Shown: in pieces, positions 52,193 to 62,799 of the stretch
Layout: every line of letters starts with the position of its first letter
Position numbering within the stretch: position 1 is the stretch's first letter
Program-made: the position numbers and the translations under genes
Notes under the pieces: model-generated
Seen by the model: only the letters and a program-made list of their open reading frames with translations
What the model was told of the DNA's origin: nothing
Database searches by the model: none
Assembly (NCBI RefSeq): GCF_024586455.1
Contig: NW_026089622.1
Location: 36,373,859-36,437,858, forward strand
Reading direction: 5' to 3'
DNA length: 64,000 nt
From: Bactrocera neohumeralis
Lineage: Eukaryota; Arthropoda; Insecta; Diptera; Tephritidae

Positions 52193-53416
52193 TTAGCCTA
52201 AAAAATTTACTTCATCTAGCGATTGATTTTCAAAGGGATATGGCTGGTGTCGTTCTTCGAATTCCGTACCTTCCCCTTCAGAGAAGTAAGGTTCATTTTC
52301 CATGGCGTTGATCCGTTGGACTTTATGCAAAGGGGCCCGTATAGAAATTTTATTACTCTGAACATGAGGTCTCTTATGAAAGCTGTATTCTTGTTGAGGT
52401 TTAGAAAGGTTGTAGGTTTGTTGCCGTGACCGCTGCTGGAATGAATTCGACATATTTCCTCGTTGCATTGGTTGTTGTTGGAAACCACGATTTGACTGAA
52501 CAGCAGGGTTGTTTCTGAACTGTGGATGTCTCCTGAAATAAGAGCTTTCCTCATCAACCTCCATGGGGATGGAATTTTGTATTGAACTATTTTGAATTGT
52601 TTGATTCCGTTGAGGGACTGTTTTAGTAAAATTGGTAGAAAAAGGTGTTGTTTGATAAACTGGTGGCAATCTTCCAGTCGCATATGTATGTGCAAATTGA
52701 TACCTTTCCCGATTGTGCTGCAACTCTTGTGCTGCGGCAAGGGCGCTGGGTAAGTCTGATGGGTTCGCTGAAAATAGAGTGTCACAAAGTGGACGTCTGA
52801 GGCCAGAAATGAAGACTCTCAACGCATTTTCCCTAGCCTTTTCGTTGAATGCATTGGTGAGCCCCTCATTGCCACTATATGTCATAATATTTTTGTTCAC
52901 TATCAGTGTAAGTTGCCTATCAACCGCGTCATAATACTCTTTTATAGTCATTTTTCCCTGCCTCAACTTGTTGAGTTGATTTTCTAATATGTGAAGGGGT
53001 CGCTTATCTGCATATAACTGATCTAGTCTAGAAATTATTGCTTTAAAATTAAGTGGCGTGTTAAACGCACTAAGATTTTCGTTAGCTGCAGATGTTATTT
53101 TGTTGCGTAAAATACCCATCGCGATATAATACGACTCGGATCCTTCATTATAATAACTTAACGCGAACTTCGCCGCTTCTCTCCATGCTGGATATTCTGA
53201 AATCTTACCTCTAAACTCTGGTAGAGATTTAATTAAACTCAGATCGGTATGGGTACTTTGTACACCTTCGACAATCGTTACAGGCCTGGCTACCTCTATT
53301 TTTTGAGGTAAAATGCTCTGAATTGTCTGAGTTAAATCCGCAATCTGTCTATTGAAATGTTAATGGACTACTTCTACCGCCGATTCAACTAAACTCATAA
53401 CAGTACTTTGATCCAT
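52193..53416 (-). pseudogene. Errantivirus-like Gag of the permuted copy, one stop
   Basis: It starts MDQSTVMSLVESAVEVVH at 53416; an in-frame TAA follows at about 53360, then HFNRQIADLTQTIQSILPQ and LIKSLPEFRGKISEYPAWRE. From 53119 it is open to 52193: MGILRNKITSAANENL, YADKRPLHILENQLNKLRQG, ENALRVFISGLRRPLCDTLF, and a glutamine- and asparagine-rich tail ending NQSLDEVNFLG. It is homologous to the gag at 11354. Apart from the single early stop it is intact. Confidence 0.85.
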
Positions 53417-53912
53417 TTTTTGCATTTAGACAACAATAAGATTACAAACGGTATGCTGACTATTAAAGAAATAATTTTACTAAATACAAGAAATTGTTAA
53501 ATACATACATATACATTTTTTCAGTTTTTTATTTGATCACTAGATATTTAACTAACACTTTGCAAAATAGTTATTTTCAGATTTTGTTTAACGTTTTTTA
53601 TTTTGTTTTTAAAGAGCAGTTCTAAATATCCACAGTCTTCTCAAATTTTCACTTAGTTCATCCACTAGTTTATATTTTGTAAAATATTTTGGTTTTCCTC
53701 CTTTTTTTTTTTATCAAACTTTAAGTGATTAATTTTGTTCACGTCTACCGCAAAATTTATTTAAGCGGACACAAACTTCAAACACATTTGTTCTTCTTTT
53801 CTTAAGGATATTATAAAGGTTTTTATAAAGATTTTTTTTTGGTTTAAAATCACTAAATATTTGTGGGCACGATTTTATATCCTTTATATAAGGATTTATT
53901 TTTGTGTTCGTT
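53417..53912 (-). other. Leader between primer site and gag
   Basis: About 500 bp, very T-rich on the plus strand, no gene. It includes short runs AAAGGTTTTTATAAAGATTTTT and two TATAAGGAT/ATCCTTTATAT inverted motifs near 53880. Confidence 0.5.
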
Positions 53913-53930
53913 CCCGTAAGTTGGGCGCCA
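53913..53930 (-). promoter_or_regulatory. Primer binding site of the permuted copy
   Basis: The minus-strand sequence TGGCGCCCAACTTACGGG directly follows the LTR end (CTTAAC). TGGCGCC is the opening of tRNA-Lys- or tRNA-Ser-type primer sites of gypsy elements. I cannot name the tRNA with certainty. Confidence 0.75.
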
Positions 53931-54463
53931 GTTAAGCAGGTTAGGTTTTATTAATAAACTTTATTAATTAATTTATCACTTGTAACAAATGAGTTGTCTC
54001 GAAGAACTGTCCTGCTATGCTAACAGCGCAGCCTTAAAAACCCTCTCGTCTAATGGTTTTCAGGTGTTGTTGTTATTGTTGCGCGCAGTGATCTTATGCG
54101 CTTTATTATACCGTTGCTGGGTTACCTAACTAACCCAAACGCATAGTGAAGCTGTTATTAGGCAAGCGATGAACTCGTGCGCCGAATTGGGCTGTTGGCG
54201 GACTTCTTGGCTAACCCATGCACACGATAGAGCTGTTGCTGGGCGGCTTAGACTGCATATACATACGCGAGGTGTTGCTGTTGTTAGGTGGTGATAGAAT
54301 TACGCGCTATCCTGCGTCGTTGCGATGTTGCTAGGCAAACACATGGGCAAGGTTAATTGCCTGCGCAGTGTTCTTAAGCGCCGGACTGTTCCGTTGTTGG
54401 ACAGCTTAGAAAACATATGCGCGAGGTGTTGATGTTGCTAAGCGCCACTGTCGAAGGGATGCG
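53931..54463 (-). repeat. Single LTR of the permuted copy, left segment
   Basis: In the plus direction it begins GTTAAGCAGGTTAGG next to the primer site. It contains imperfect repeats around GTTGCTGGG/GTTGTTAGG and GCGCGAGGTG (54110-54440). It is interrupted at 54463 by a LINE; the 10 bases AAGGGATGCG (54454-54463) are repeated at 58380-58389. Confidence 0.78.
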
Positions 54464-54571
54464 GCAATTCCCACGACAGCCGGTTCTACGCACCGGAATT
54501 GACTCGGATTTCATCCGACCAAGGGCTGTTCTTTCGGCGATCTAACCCCGTTTGGATCGGTAAGTGTTAAT

Positions 54572-54960
54572 TTGTGTTTGTCGTTACTTGAGCAACGCCT
54601 TGCAGCAGGGTTGCTCCGTATCCTCCTGACTCGCGCTGGCATTGAGTCCAACCCGGGCCCGGAGGAATTTTTCTGCTGCGTATGCGCAAAACGGCTCCAT
54701 CCAAACTCCACCTCGGTCAGGTGCAACACATGCAATGGATGGAGCTATCTTAAGACCTGTTCAGGCCTTAAGACACATAGGGAGTGGACCACGCGTTACG
54801 TGGCCCCATGTTGCCTGCGCAATATTGCGACCCAAGCCTCTACGGCTGTGCAATCCGCACATAGTTCGCGCGCCGCGCCGCCACCAAATCCGAGTGGCCA
54901 ACAGAGGACCTCTACGGTCCCTAGGAGCTCAATCAGGCAACATAGCTCCCCCTCTGACTT

Positions 54961-54996
<36 letters not shown>

Positions 54997-56210
54997 TGGT
55001 CCCTCGCACTGTCTGTTCCGTGTGTCAGACCGTCATACGTCGGAACGTGGCATCCGTCAAGTGCAACTCTTGTACTGGCTGGTGTCACTTTTCGGCGTGT
55101 TCCGGCCTGCGCACCACACGTGAGTGGAGTGACTCATACGTTGCCCCATGCTGCAGGAGTCTGCCCCCGCAACTCACAACAGTGGCGTCGCCTATTAACA
55201 CCCCAGCGCGACAACCGCCCCTGCGGGTACTACAGCTGCAACAACTTCCACCCACACGTCACTCCCTCACCCCCAGGATCACCCACGGACACCCGCGACA
55301 AACTCGGCTGCTTCAATTTAACTGCAACGGACTCCAGAGTAAGATCGAGGAGATAGTTGCACTTATGAATCGGGAACGTCTATCGATAGCTGCGGTCCAA
55401 GAAACCAAGCTAAACAGCCGCTCAGATCTTCTGAGTTGTGCAGGTTTCAACGTTATACGTAAAGATCGCGAGCGAGATAATGGTGGTGGCCTAGCTTTCA
55501 TATTGCACAACACCGTGCAGTATCGTCTAATCGATGTAGACATCGACCCCAGGGATACTACCCTAGAATGTCAGGGTATAGCTATCCGGTCAGGCGATGT
55601 CGAGCTCGAAATATTTAATATATACATCCCTCCAGTTACATGTTGCCCAACAGGATATCACCCGAATATAGGTGCGCTACTTCGTGGTGAAAACCGTTTG
55701 GTACTAGGCGACTTTAACGCGCACCACGATCTTTGGCATTCCTGCCTGTCAAATGATCCCATCCCCCTACGATCATTTGACAGGCAGGAACAGATTGACG
55801 ATTCGACATTCTGCACAATGAATGACGAAGCCCCCACCAGAGTTATGGGCACCTGTAATAGCTCGCCTGATATTACCATTGCTAGCGGTGGTCTGATAAA
55901 CAGCATAACCTGGCGACCTATGCTAACTCTCGCATCAGATCATCTGCCCATAATTATCTCGATCGAGAAGCCTCCCGATTTTGTTTCTGTGGACAACCGC
56001 ACCTATTTTAACTTTAACAAAGCTAATTGGGCCGGCTTCACAGAATTTACTGAGAGCACCTTTAAAGCTCTACCTATTCCTATGGACGTATGCGTTGGCG
56101 AACGTCAATTCCGCAAGGTGATCGCTGCAGCTACCGCTCGCTTCATCCCGGCTGGAAGAATCGCGGAAATTCCCAGCCGATTTCCCAGCCGATGCAGCCG
56201 TTTTAGCTAA
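54572..56210 (+). pseudogene. LINE N-terminal fingers and endonuclease
   Basis: The first frame (54572-about 54960) has no ATG before its domain and reads LLTRAGIESNPGPEEFF, ending in a 2A-type NPGP, followed by a zinc finger CCVCAKRLH, CNTCNGWSYLKTCSGL. A run of 34 C (54963-54996) separates it from a second, similar finger (CSVCQTVIRR, CNSCTGWCHFSACSGL) in the frame 54642-56210, which continues into the endonuclease: LLQFNCNGLQSKIEEIVALM, AAVQETKLN, LVLGDFNAHHDLW, SDHLPIIISI. The C run may have shifted the frame. Near 56168 an 11-base tandem duplication (TTCCCAGCCGA) breaks the end of this frame. Confidence 0.83.
54963..54996. repeat. Homopolymer of 34 C
   Basis: An uninterrupted C run between the two zinc fingers of the LINE. 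It would encode polyproline in every forward frame. Its length is probably unstable and sequencing may not be exact here. Confidence 0.85.
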
Positions 56211-58326
56211 TGAGCGCGACACCTTACGCCATGCCGATCCCGGGGATCCCCGAATAAGGGATCTCAATTTGGAGATTCGGCGAATGGTAAACCAACATAA
56301 GCGGACGAAATGGATAGAGCACCTGAAGTCCTGTAACCTCTCCACCGGAGTGAGTAAGCTTTGAGCTACTGTCAAAGCTCTGTCTAATCCGAAGAGACAA
56401 GACGACCGAGTTGAAGTTCAATTCAATGGTCATGCCTCTTCGGACCCGAAGAAGTGCGCGAGCTATTTCAGCCGGCAATTTACACTGCACCCTTCGGTAG
56501 ACAAAGCTAAACGATGTGTTAACCGACGGCTGCGCAAAATGCCAAACGAAGGCGCGCCACTTACTTTCACCGATGAGGAGGTTCAGGGTGCCATCAAAAA
56601 AGCTAAATCATCTAAATCCATTGGCCCTGTTGGAATCAACATGCTAATGCTAAAGCATCTAGGCTCGACGGGAGTAGGATATCTCACCAAGGTCCTCAAT
56701 CTGTCGCTGACCACTCTTCAAATACCCGATGTGTGGAAAGTCGGAAGAGTGGTCCCACTACTGAAACCTGGGAAACCCGCCAACAAAGGGGAATGTTATC
56801 GACCGATAACTCTCCTCTCCCCAGTAGTGAAGACACTTGAGGCCTTGCTACTCCCGACCTTCACTCACCACCTGAGCCTAGCATGGATTCCGAAAAGTGC
56901 ACAGCACCACTACAGCACTTAGCGTCATAAACGCCCAGATAGTTCGTGGCCTCAACCAGAAACCACCCTGCGAAAGAACGATCCTCGTAGCGTTGGACCT
57001 GTCAAAAGCGCAGGACATCGAAACAACTACGCTCCCTCCAGGGCTAAAGAGGTGGACCATGAACTATCTGAGCGGTCGCCAGTCATCCGTACTATTTCGA
57101 GGTAAAACATCTAAACTGAGAAGAATTAAACAGGGGGTTCCGCAGGGTGGTGTCCTCTCCCCACTACTGTTTAACTTCTACATCTCGAAACTCCCACAAC
57201 CACCAGAAGGAGTTTCCATAACCTCGTACGCTGATGACTGCACGATATTGGCGTCGGGCAATGGAATCGATGGCATGTGTTCGAAGGTAAACAGCTACCT
57301 CTCCGACCTTTCTCGTTTCCTCACGCACGAAATCTCACACTTTCCCCCACCAAATCCACAGCGACCATATTCACAAACTGGACGAAGGAGTATAGACTTG
57401 AGCTTAACATTGCAGTCGACGGCGTCAAAATTCCGACTGTCAACAATCCTAAGATTTTAGGTGTAACATTCGACAGTCTATGCTCCTTCTCTCTGCATTC
57501 GACCGCGATTATCGCCAAAGTACAGAGCCGCAACAAAATCCTCAAGTCGCTAGCCGGCAGCACATGGGGAAAAGACAAAGAAACGTTGTTGGCTACATAC
57601 AAGGCAATCGGCCGGCCGGTCCTCAATTACGCAGCCCCCATATGGTCGCCTGGATGCAGTGGTACGCAGATGAGGAAACTACAGACCTGTCAGAACACTG
57701 CACTCCGGACCACTACAGGATGCCTTTTGATGTCTCCCATTGAACACCTGCACAGTGAGACACTTATGCTCCCAGTTAAGGAGCATAATGAACTCCTCTC
57801 CAGGCAGTTCCTGTTGGGATGCTTTCGCAGAAACCACCCCTGCAGTCATCTGCTTGGAGCGGAACCGCCTCCTAGGAGCATCAAAAGGTCATTCCTGGAT
57901 TACGTCGACGACATCGTACAGTACGCCGACCGGACTTCGGACGCAACTAACTTCAGACAGGTACTGACCGCCATTCACAGCGGAGCCATTAACACCTTCA
58001 CCGACTCCCTTCCCGTGAATGGCGTTCTTGGAGTTAAACCACCACCCATCGTAGACGAAGAGCTCCAGCTGCCGCGAGAAACGCGTGTGACCCTTGCGCA
58101 ACTTCGTTCTGGATACTGTAGCAGGTTAAACTCCTACTTATCCTGAATAGACCCTGACATACCCGACGTATGTCCTGCATGCAACGAGTCTCCGCATGAT
58201 ACTGACCACATCTTTGCATGCCCCACAAACCCCACCCATCTAACACCTTTCTCCCTTTGGTCCGACCCCGTCGAAACAGCATGTTTCTTGGGCCTACCGT
58301 TAGATGACATCGACGACAACACAAAT
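56211..58326 (+). pseudogene. LINE reverse transcriptase and C-terminal domain
   Basis: RT pieces in shifting frames: KAKSSKSIGPVGINMLMLKH (56600), GECYRPITLLSPVVKTLEAL (56790), VALDLSKA (56990, where the following FDxV block is deleted), KQGVPQGGVLSPLLFNFYIS (57128) and SYADDCTILASG (57223, catalytic YADD intact). The thumb and C-terminal domain (57390-58146) include LGVTFDSLCSFSLH and TRVTLAQLRSGYCSRLNSYL, then after a stop CPACNESPHDTDHIFACP, a zinc-binding tail. A TGA near 56363 and shifts near 56880 and 57330 disable it. Confidence 0.87.
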
Positions 58327-58379
58327 GACATTTACCATCCCAACGGGGATTAGATTTCCGTTAAAACAACAACAACAAC

Positions 58380-58451
58380 AAGGGATGCGTGGTGATGACA
58401 TACGCTAAGCTGTGTTGTTGCAATGCTGCATTCGAGCGCAATATAATAACT
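58380..58451 (-). repeat. Single LTR of the permuted copy, right segment
   Basis: After the target duplication the LTR resumes and ends (plus direction) AATATAATAACT at 58451. In the element's sense the LTR starts AGTTATTATATTGCGC and ends CTTAAC(T), the AGT...ACT ends of errantivirus LTRs. Total length without the LINE and one duplication copy is about 600 bp. Confidence 0.78.
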
Positions 58452-58463
58452 CCTCCCCCTCTT
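58452..58463 (-). promoter_or_regulatory. Polypurine tract of the permuted copy
   Basis: The minus-strand run AAGAGGGGGAGG directly precedes the LTR start AGTTATT. Together with the primer site on the other side of the same LTR, it shows that one LTR serves both flanking internal regions. Confidence 0.82.
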
Positions 58464-59345
58464 AAATACGGAACGTCCCTGATCCGACGGTTTTTTTTGT
58501 TTTAACTAACGTAATAATGCAATCCAATTTCTGCTTACCCACTGACTTATAAATGTTAAGTTATTTTTCTTACAACGTTGGCATGTAAATATACATTTTT
58601 ATACAAAATTCTTAAGAAATATATGTTTGAAAATTACGTTTTCCGCATACATATGTACGTTCACAATTAATAGTATGTCATGTTCATTTTGAATCTTATA
58701 TCGTTTGAGTCAAAATAAGCAATTTTACAAAAAAATATAATACAATAGTAAAAATTCAGTTTTTACTTAACCTAGTGATTTAGAGAGAAATTGTAAATTG
58801 TTTCGCAACATTTTTTTTAAGAAATTTCTGTTGAAAATGATGTTTTCCGTATACATATGTACGTTTACTACGAATCGTGTATGGTTTCCATTTTGTACCT
58901 TATGTTGTTTAACAAAACTAACTATTTTACAAAAACTAATATAACTATATCAATTCAATTTTGCTTAACCTAATGACTTGGAAATATTTACTTATGTTCT
59001 TATAACTCATAGAAATTTAAATTTTTCTACACAATTTAAATAATGTTCTGTTGGATATTTTCCGTACATTTACATATTTTAAGCAAAATAAGCATAAGTT
59101 ATTAATGCTATTTCCTTATCAAATGCTTTTGCTCTTTTATAATTTTACTTGCGATTGTTGTATATTTACACAGCATGTTTTTCATTTTTGTAGTTAACCT
59201 TTAATAATATTTCCGTTTAATTAAATAAATTTCTAGTATCGTTGGTAGAAGTAGTTGAACTCTTTGAAAATTTTTTTAAAAAGTATAGAGTCCTTAAACA
59301 TGAACAATTTGACTTGTCGATTTGCGTCATATTAGTGATGGTGAA
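58464..59345 (-). repeat. 3' untranslated region with degenerate tandem repeats
   Basis: No gene. About three related units of 190-240 bp start near 58543, 58780 and 58977. They share CCGCATACATATGTACGTT-like, ATGTTGTTT/ATATCGTTT, CAATTTTACAAAAA and CTTAACCTAGTGA-like segments. In a complete element env might be expected here, but nothing env-like is visible. Confidence 0.55.
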
Positions 59346-59347
59346 CA

Positions 59348-60081
59348 TCAGCGTATATTATCTTTGTGTACTTTTTTACCATTTATTAACACGGTTGTTC
59401 CTAAATCCTTCTGTACTACGTTTTCAACGTAAATCTTATTTAATTTATTTCCAAGTCGTTTATTGCGGCGAACGTAAACTTTTTCACCTTCTTTAAACGT
59501 CCTTTGGTCAACTTTAGATTTTTTAATAATATTTTCTTGTGCAGTATGCAGTGCTACCTTAATTAAGTCTAGGTGATCTTTTGAAAAATTATTTATTATA
59601 TCTATCGGTTTGGCATCGACGGTCGAATGTATTGAATTGTTATACTTATGCGTTGCAAGTAAGATTAATTCTTTAATATCCGTTATGTTTTGTTCTGCTT
59701 TTATACATCGTGCGATTTCTGCCAAGGTGGAATGCATTCTCTCTATTTGGCCATTACTTTTACTATGCAAGGTTGGTATAAAAAATTGCTCGATTCCGAA
59801 TTGATCTTTCAACAAATTGACTACTGTATTCGATTGAAAGGATTTTTCATTATCGGAAACAATTAACTTCGTTTTTCTAAACTTGTTTAGTACGATTAGC
59901 AGTGCACTTTTTATATCAATTGTTGATCTGGAGTCGATCGGAATTGTGAGAATTTAGAAAATTTATCTATACAGGTAAAGAAATGAAATCTGTCTACAGA
60001 AAATATATCCATGTGAAGGATTTGTCCGGGATATTCTGGTATTGGTGTTTTGCCTACTTCTGTTTTTGGTGGGTGTCTATT
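59348..60081 (-). pseudogene. Integrase core and C-terminus of the permuted copy
   Basis: From 60081 the frame reads, after an in-frame TAA, NRHPPKTEVGKTPIPEYPGQ and ILHMDIFSVDRFHFFTCIDK (first catalytic D). After a shift near 59945 it continues TKLIVSDNEKSFQSNTVVN (second D), then TLHSKSNGQIERMHSTLAEI (catalytic E) and a C-terminal domain FKEGEKVYVRRNKRLGNKLN. All three catalytic residues of D,D-35-E are present. Integrase joins element DNA to the genome. Only one stop and one shift disable it. Confidence 0.85.
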
Positions 60082-61635
60082 TTATTTGTTTTCCAAACAT
60101 GTTCTACAATTCTTGGCTATTGTTGTTAAAGTCTTCTTAATTTCTGGAAAAAAATATTCTGAAATCAATTGTTTGTAGTTCTCTTGGATTGAGCGGTGAG
60201 CTCTATTATGTTCCATGGTAGCAGCCTCGATTTGATCTTTTTCTTTGATCAGATCTATTACTAATTTTTCGGTGTGCACGAATTTTACACCTGGAAAGTT
60301 TGACAGAAGTAATGATTGTACTCGGCCTAAAGTCTCAAGTTCACAATAGCTTCCATTAACTACATTTGGATTTATCTTTTCCCGTATGGTTTGTAAAAGA
60401 AATTCTGCGCTTTTAAAATTTATGGTTTGCCTAATAAGTTTTTGAAATAAAATTTTCGTAGACTTGCTGTTAACTTCGGATGGTAAGAGTACTAATTGGG
60501 CTTTAAATTGGTTGACAGGATTTTTGATGCTTTTTATTACACCTGAAAGAGAAATCTCGCTGTGAGCCGTCGATATTGAGTCGTCGAGGTTGTGAATGTA
60601 CTGGCGTGAAAGTGCGTCGGCCTCTTTGTTCTCTTTGCCAGGTTTATAGAAGTATTTTGGTGCAAACGAGTTTATAAATGCAGTCCACCTTTTAATTTTT
60701 GAATTAGGATTTCTATCCGATATGGAAAACGTCAATGGTTGATGGTCCGTGTAAATGTGAATGTTTTTGATACCGTACAAATAATGCCTTAACTTTTGAA
60801 AGGCCCAAACTATTGCCAGAAGCTCGCTTTCGTTCGTGGCGTAGTTTTCTTCTGTTTTAGATAAAGTACGAGATATCATTGTTATCGGCTTACCATTTTG
60901 GGAAAGTACAGCACCTAAGGCGACGGAGGAAGCATCTGTGGTTATTTCGAATGGCTTAGTGTAATCTGGATGTTGAAGAAGGACATCTTCTGAAGCTAAA
61001 ATACTCTTAAGCTTATTAAAGGCAGCGATTGCCTCTTCGTCGAGTGATATATTAATTTTTTTAGAATGCCTACTATTAACAAGTCCATTTTCACCTCTTA
61101 AATATTTTGTAAGGGGTTTAGATATATGGGCATAGTCTTTTATAAATCTGCGGTAATAACCGGAAAGACCCAAAAACGAACGTAAGGATCTCAATGATTT
61201 CGGCTCTTGATAATTTGGGATTGCCTCGACTTTGCTGGGGTATGTTCGGATACCTTTGTATGAGACGCTGAAACCTAAGAACTCGACTTCCTGTTTAAAA
61301 AATTTGGTTTTCTCTAAGGACACTCGCATTCCTGCTCCCTCAATTTTTTTTAATATGGAATCAACGTGTTTATGGTGTGAATTTTCATCAGATGAGAAAA
61401 CTATGATGTCATCAACGTAAACATGGCATATTTTTCCAATATCTTCCCGTAAAACGTCATCAATGGCCCTCTGGAATATGCTTGGTGCATTTTTTAAGCC
61501 AAAGGGCAATCGACAAAATTCATACTTGCCGTTGTTTACGCTGAAAGCTGTTTTGCACCTATCTTTTTCTGAAAGGCAAATCTGATGAAAACCAGACTTC
61601 AGATCGAGTGTGGTAAATAATTTCGATTTTCCCAA
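60082..61635 (-). CDS. RT, RNase H and integrase zinc finger of the permuted copy
   Basis: A 517-codon open frame. RT: KLFTTLDLKSGFHQICLSEK, LPFGLKNAPSIFQRAIDDV, HVYVDDIIVFSSDENS (catalytic YVDD), then the connection region. RNase H: FEITTDASSVALGAVLSQ, NYATNESELLAIVWAFQKL, IYTDHQPLTFSISD. The end has the integrase HHCC finger HNRAHRS ... CRTCLENK. It lacks the N-terminal part of RT beyond 61702, where the copy is cut. Within its limits the frame is intact, and it is the best preserved gypsy pol segment in the window. Confidence 0.9.
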   Translation of the reverse strand: MGKSKLFTTLDLKSGFHQICLSEKDRCKTAFSVNNGKYEFCRLPFGLKNAPSIFQRAIDDVLREDIGKICHVYVDDIIVFSSDENSHHKHVDSILKKIEGAGMRVSLEKTKFFKQEVEFLGFSVSYKGIRTYPSKVEAIPNYQEPKSLRSLRSFLGLSGYYRRFIKDYAHISKPLTKYLRGENGLVNSRHSKKINISLDEEAIAAFNKLKSILASEDVLLQHPDYTKPFEITTDASSVALGAVLSQNGKPITMISRTLSKTEENYATNESELLAIVWAFQKLRHYLYGIKNIHIYTDHQPLTFSISDRNPNSKIKRWTAFINSFAPKYFYKPGKENKEADALSRQYIHNLDDSISTAHSEISLSGVIKSIKNPVNQFKAQLVLLPSEVNSKSTKILFQKLIRQTINFKSAEFLLQTIREKINPNVVNGSYCELETLGRVQSLLLSNFPGVKFVHTEKLVIDLIKEKDQIEAATMEHNRAHRSIQENYKQLISEYFFPEIKKTLTTIAKNCRTCLENK

Positions 61636-61713
61636 ATTTTAAAGTATTACGCTAGTGTCTGGGATCGGGTATTTATCCGATGTAGTTTGATCATTTAGCT
61701 TTTAGATACAGCT

Positions 61714-61985
61714 GTCACAGAGGGATTCTCTTGCTCTTGCAAAACCTTGCACGGTGCAGAAATTGCAGAATTTTCCTCTTGGTGCAACGGCACAACAACA
61801 AACACACGCAGAAAATTATTTGCAATGGCTGTAAAATATGTCAGACCAAACCCATGTTTATTTTCGTGTCGTCATATATCACTAGATTCTGCAATGGGTG
61901 CTCTCTTGGCCTTGCATATTTCGGTATAGGATTTTTGCATTTTGTGTCATCGTGCAATCTTGCAAGAGCAAGAGAATGCCGCTAT
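61714..61985. mobile_element. Small MITE with 18-bp inverted ends
   Basis: Begins AGGGATTCTCTTGCTCTTGC (about 61717) and ends GCAAGAGCAAGAGAATGCC (about 61980): the inverted ends ATTCTCTTGCTCTTGCAA and TTGCAAGAGCAAGAGAAT are perfect over 18 bp. No protein. A related but longer copy is at 45960-46430. The target duplication was not resolved. Confidence 0.7.
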
Positions 61986-62100
61986 TGATAGTTGTCAGTG
62001 AAAACTCATCGAAAACACACATTGTTGGTCCGAACGACTTAGATTCCACAACATACAAATGTGTTTTCAAAATGTTTTCAATGTCGGTCCGAACATAGTA
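61986..62100. repeat. Dispersed repeat end (CCGAACATAGTA family)
   Basis: Runs from GTTGTCAGTGAAAACTC to GTCGGTCCGAACATAGTA (62081-62098). It is the same family as 46430-46527 (direct) and 50640-50800 (inverted). Confidence 0.6.
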
Positions 62101-62799
62101 CAACACCGGGTGTATACATTTTTTTCCTCCCGTAGAACACATTTTTACATAGGCGACCTTCAGGCCGCTTAATTTTTTTTTTTATATATTTTTTATTGTT
62201 TATCAACGATTATGTTTCCTTAATTAGGGTATAATCTTTCTTCCTATTTTTTTTGTTAGTTTGTAATATATATTAGTTTGATAACACTGATTATTTGACA
62301 GTTTCGAACTCATTTATTATTCTTAAATAATCAGAATTCAACAATAAGTTAAATGTATAATAAAATCTATCTTTGCACTATATTATATAAAATAAATGTG
62401 TTTAAACGAATTATGTGTTAGTGGATATAAAAGTTAAAAATATGAGTGTAAAATGTAGTTTACATCGAGAAAATACCTAATTAAAATAGTAGTAATTTTC
62501 AACTTTAAACGCGAATATCTCGAAAACTATTAGCTTCCTATATATATTCTAAATCTGGAGAATCTCCTCTATTCGACCATTCCCATTTGAATAAAAGAGG
62601 GTACGAAAAATACTCTTATATTTTTCAATACAATTTAATTTAATTAAAAATATTAATTTTTACAATTCGTATTTAGCAATGAAATTGCTTGGTAGGTATG
62701 TAAAGGCATTCGCTACATGCCAAAATACGATCGAATAAATGAATCTGATGCAGGATTGATCCGATTTAATGTGAATAAGCGAACAGCGTTTGAAAAACT
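62101..62799. other. AT-rich interval
   Basis: No gene seen. 62515-62620 is related, in reverse, to 49740-49860. The remainder is low-complexity AT-rich sequence. Confidence 0.45.

Larger units (their letters stand above)
54464..58379 (+). mobile_element. Jockey/CR1-group LINE with PHD-like fingers and (CAA)n tail
   Basis: A 3.9-kb plus-strand LINE bounded by the 10-bp target duplication AAGGGATGCG (54454-54463, 58380-58389). Its 3' end is a short AAC/CAA repeat (about 58358-58379). It has a 2A-like peptide near the start, two cysteine-rich fingers, an endonuclease and an RT with several frameshifts. Clade placement is uncertain: protein features and the CAA tail fit the CR1-jockey group. 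It inserted into the LTR and is younger than it. Confidence 0.87.
50899..61702 (-). mobile_element. Permuted errantivirus-like gypsy copy with a single central LTR
   Basis: In the element's sense, from right to left: RT, RNase H, integrase (61702-59348), a 3' untranslated region, polypurine tract (58463-58452), one LTR (58451-53931, split by a LINE), primer site, leader, gag (53416-52193), protease and RT again to 50899. About 600 bp of RT (50899-51496 and 61105-61702) is present at both outer ends, about 98% identical by hand count. This is the order expected from a one-LTR circle opened within RT, or from the middle of a tandem pair. No env was found. Confidence 0.8.

Noticed and set aside
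58464..59345. env gene of the permuted gypsy copy
   Set aside because: The stretch between integrase and polypurine tract has no open frame, membrane span or cysteine pattern; it consists of degenerate tandem repeats.
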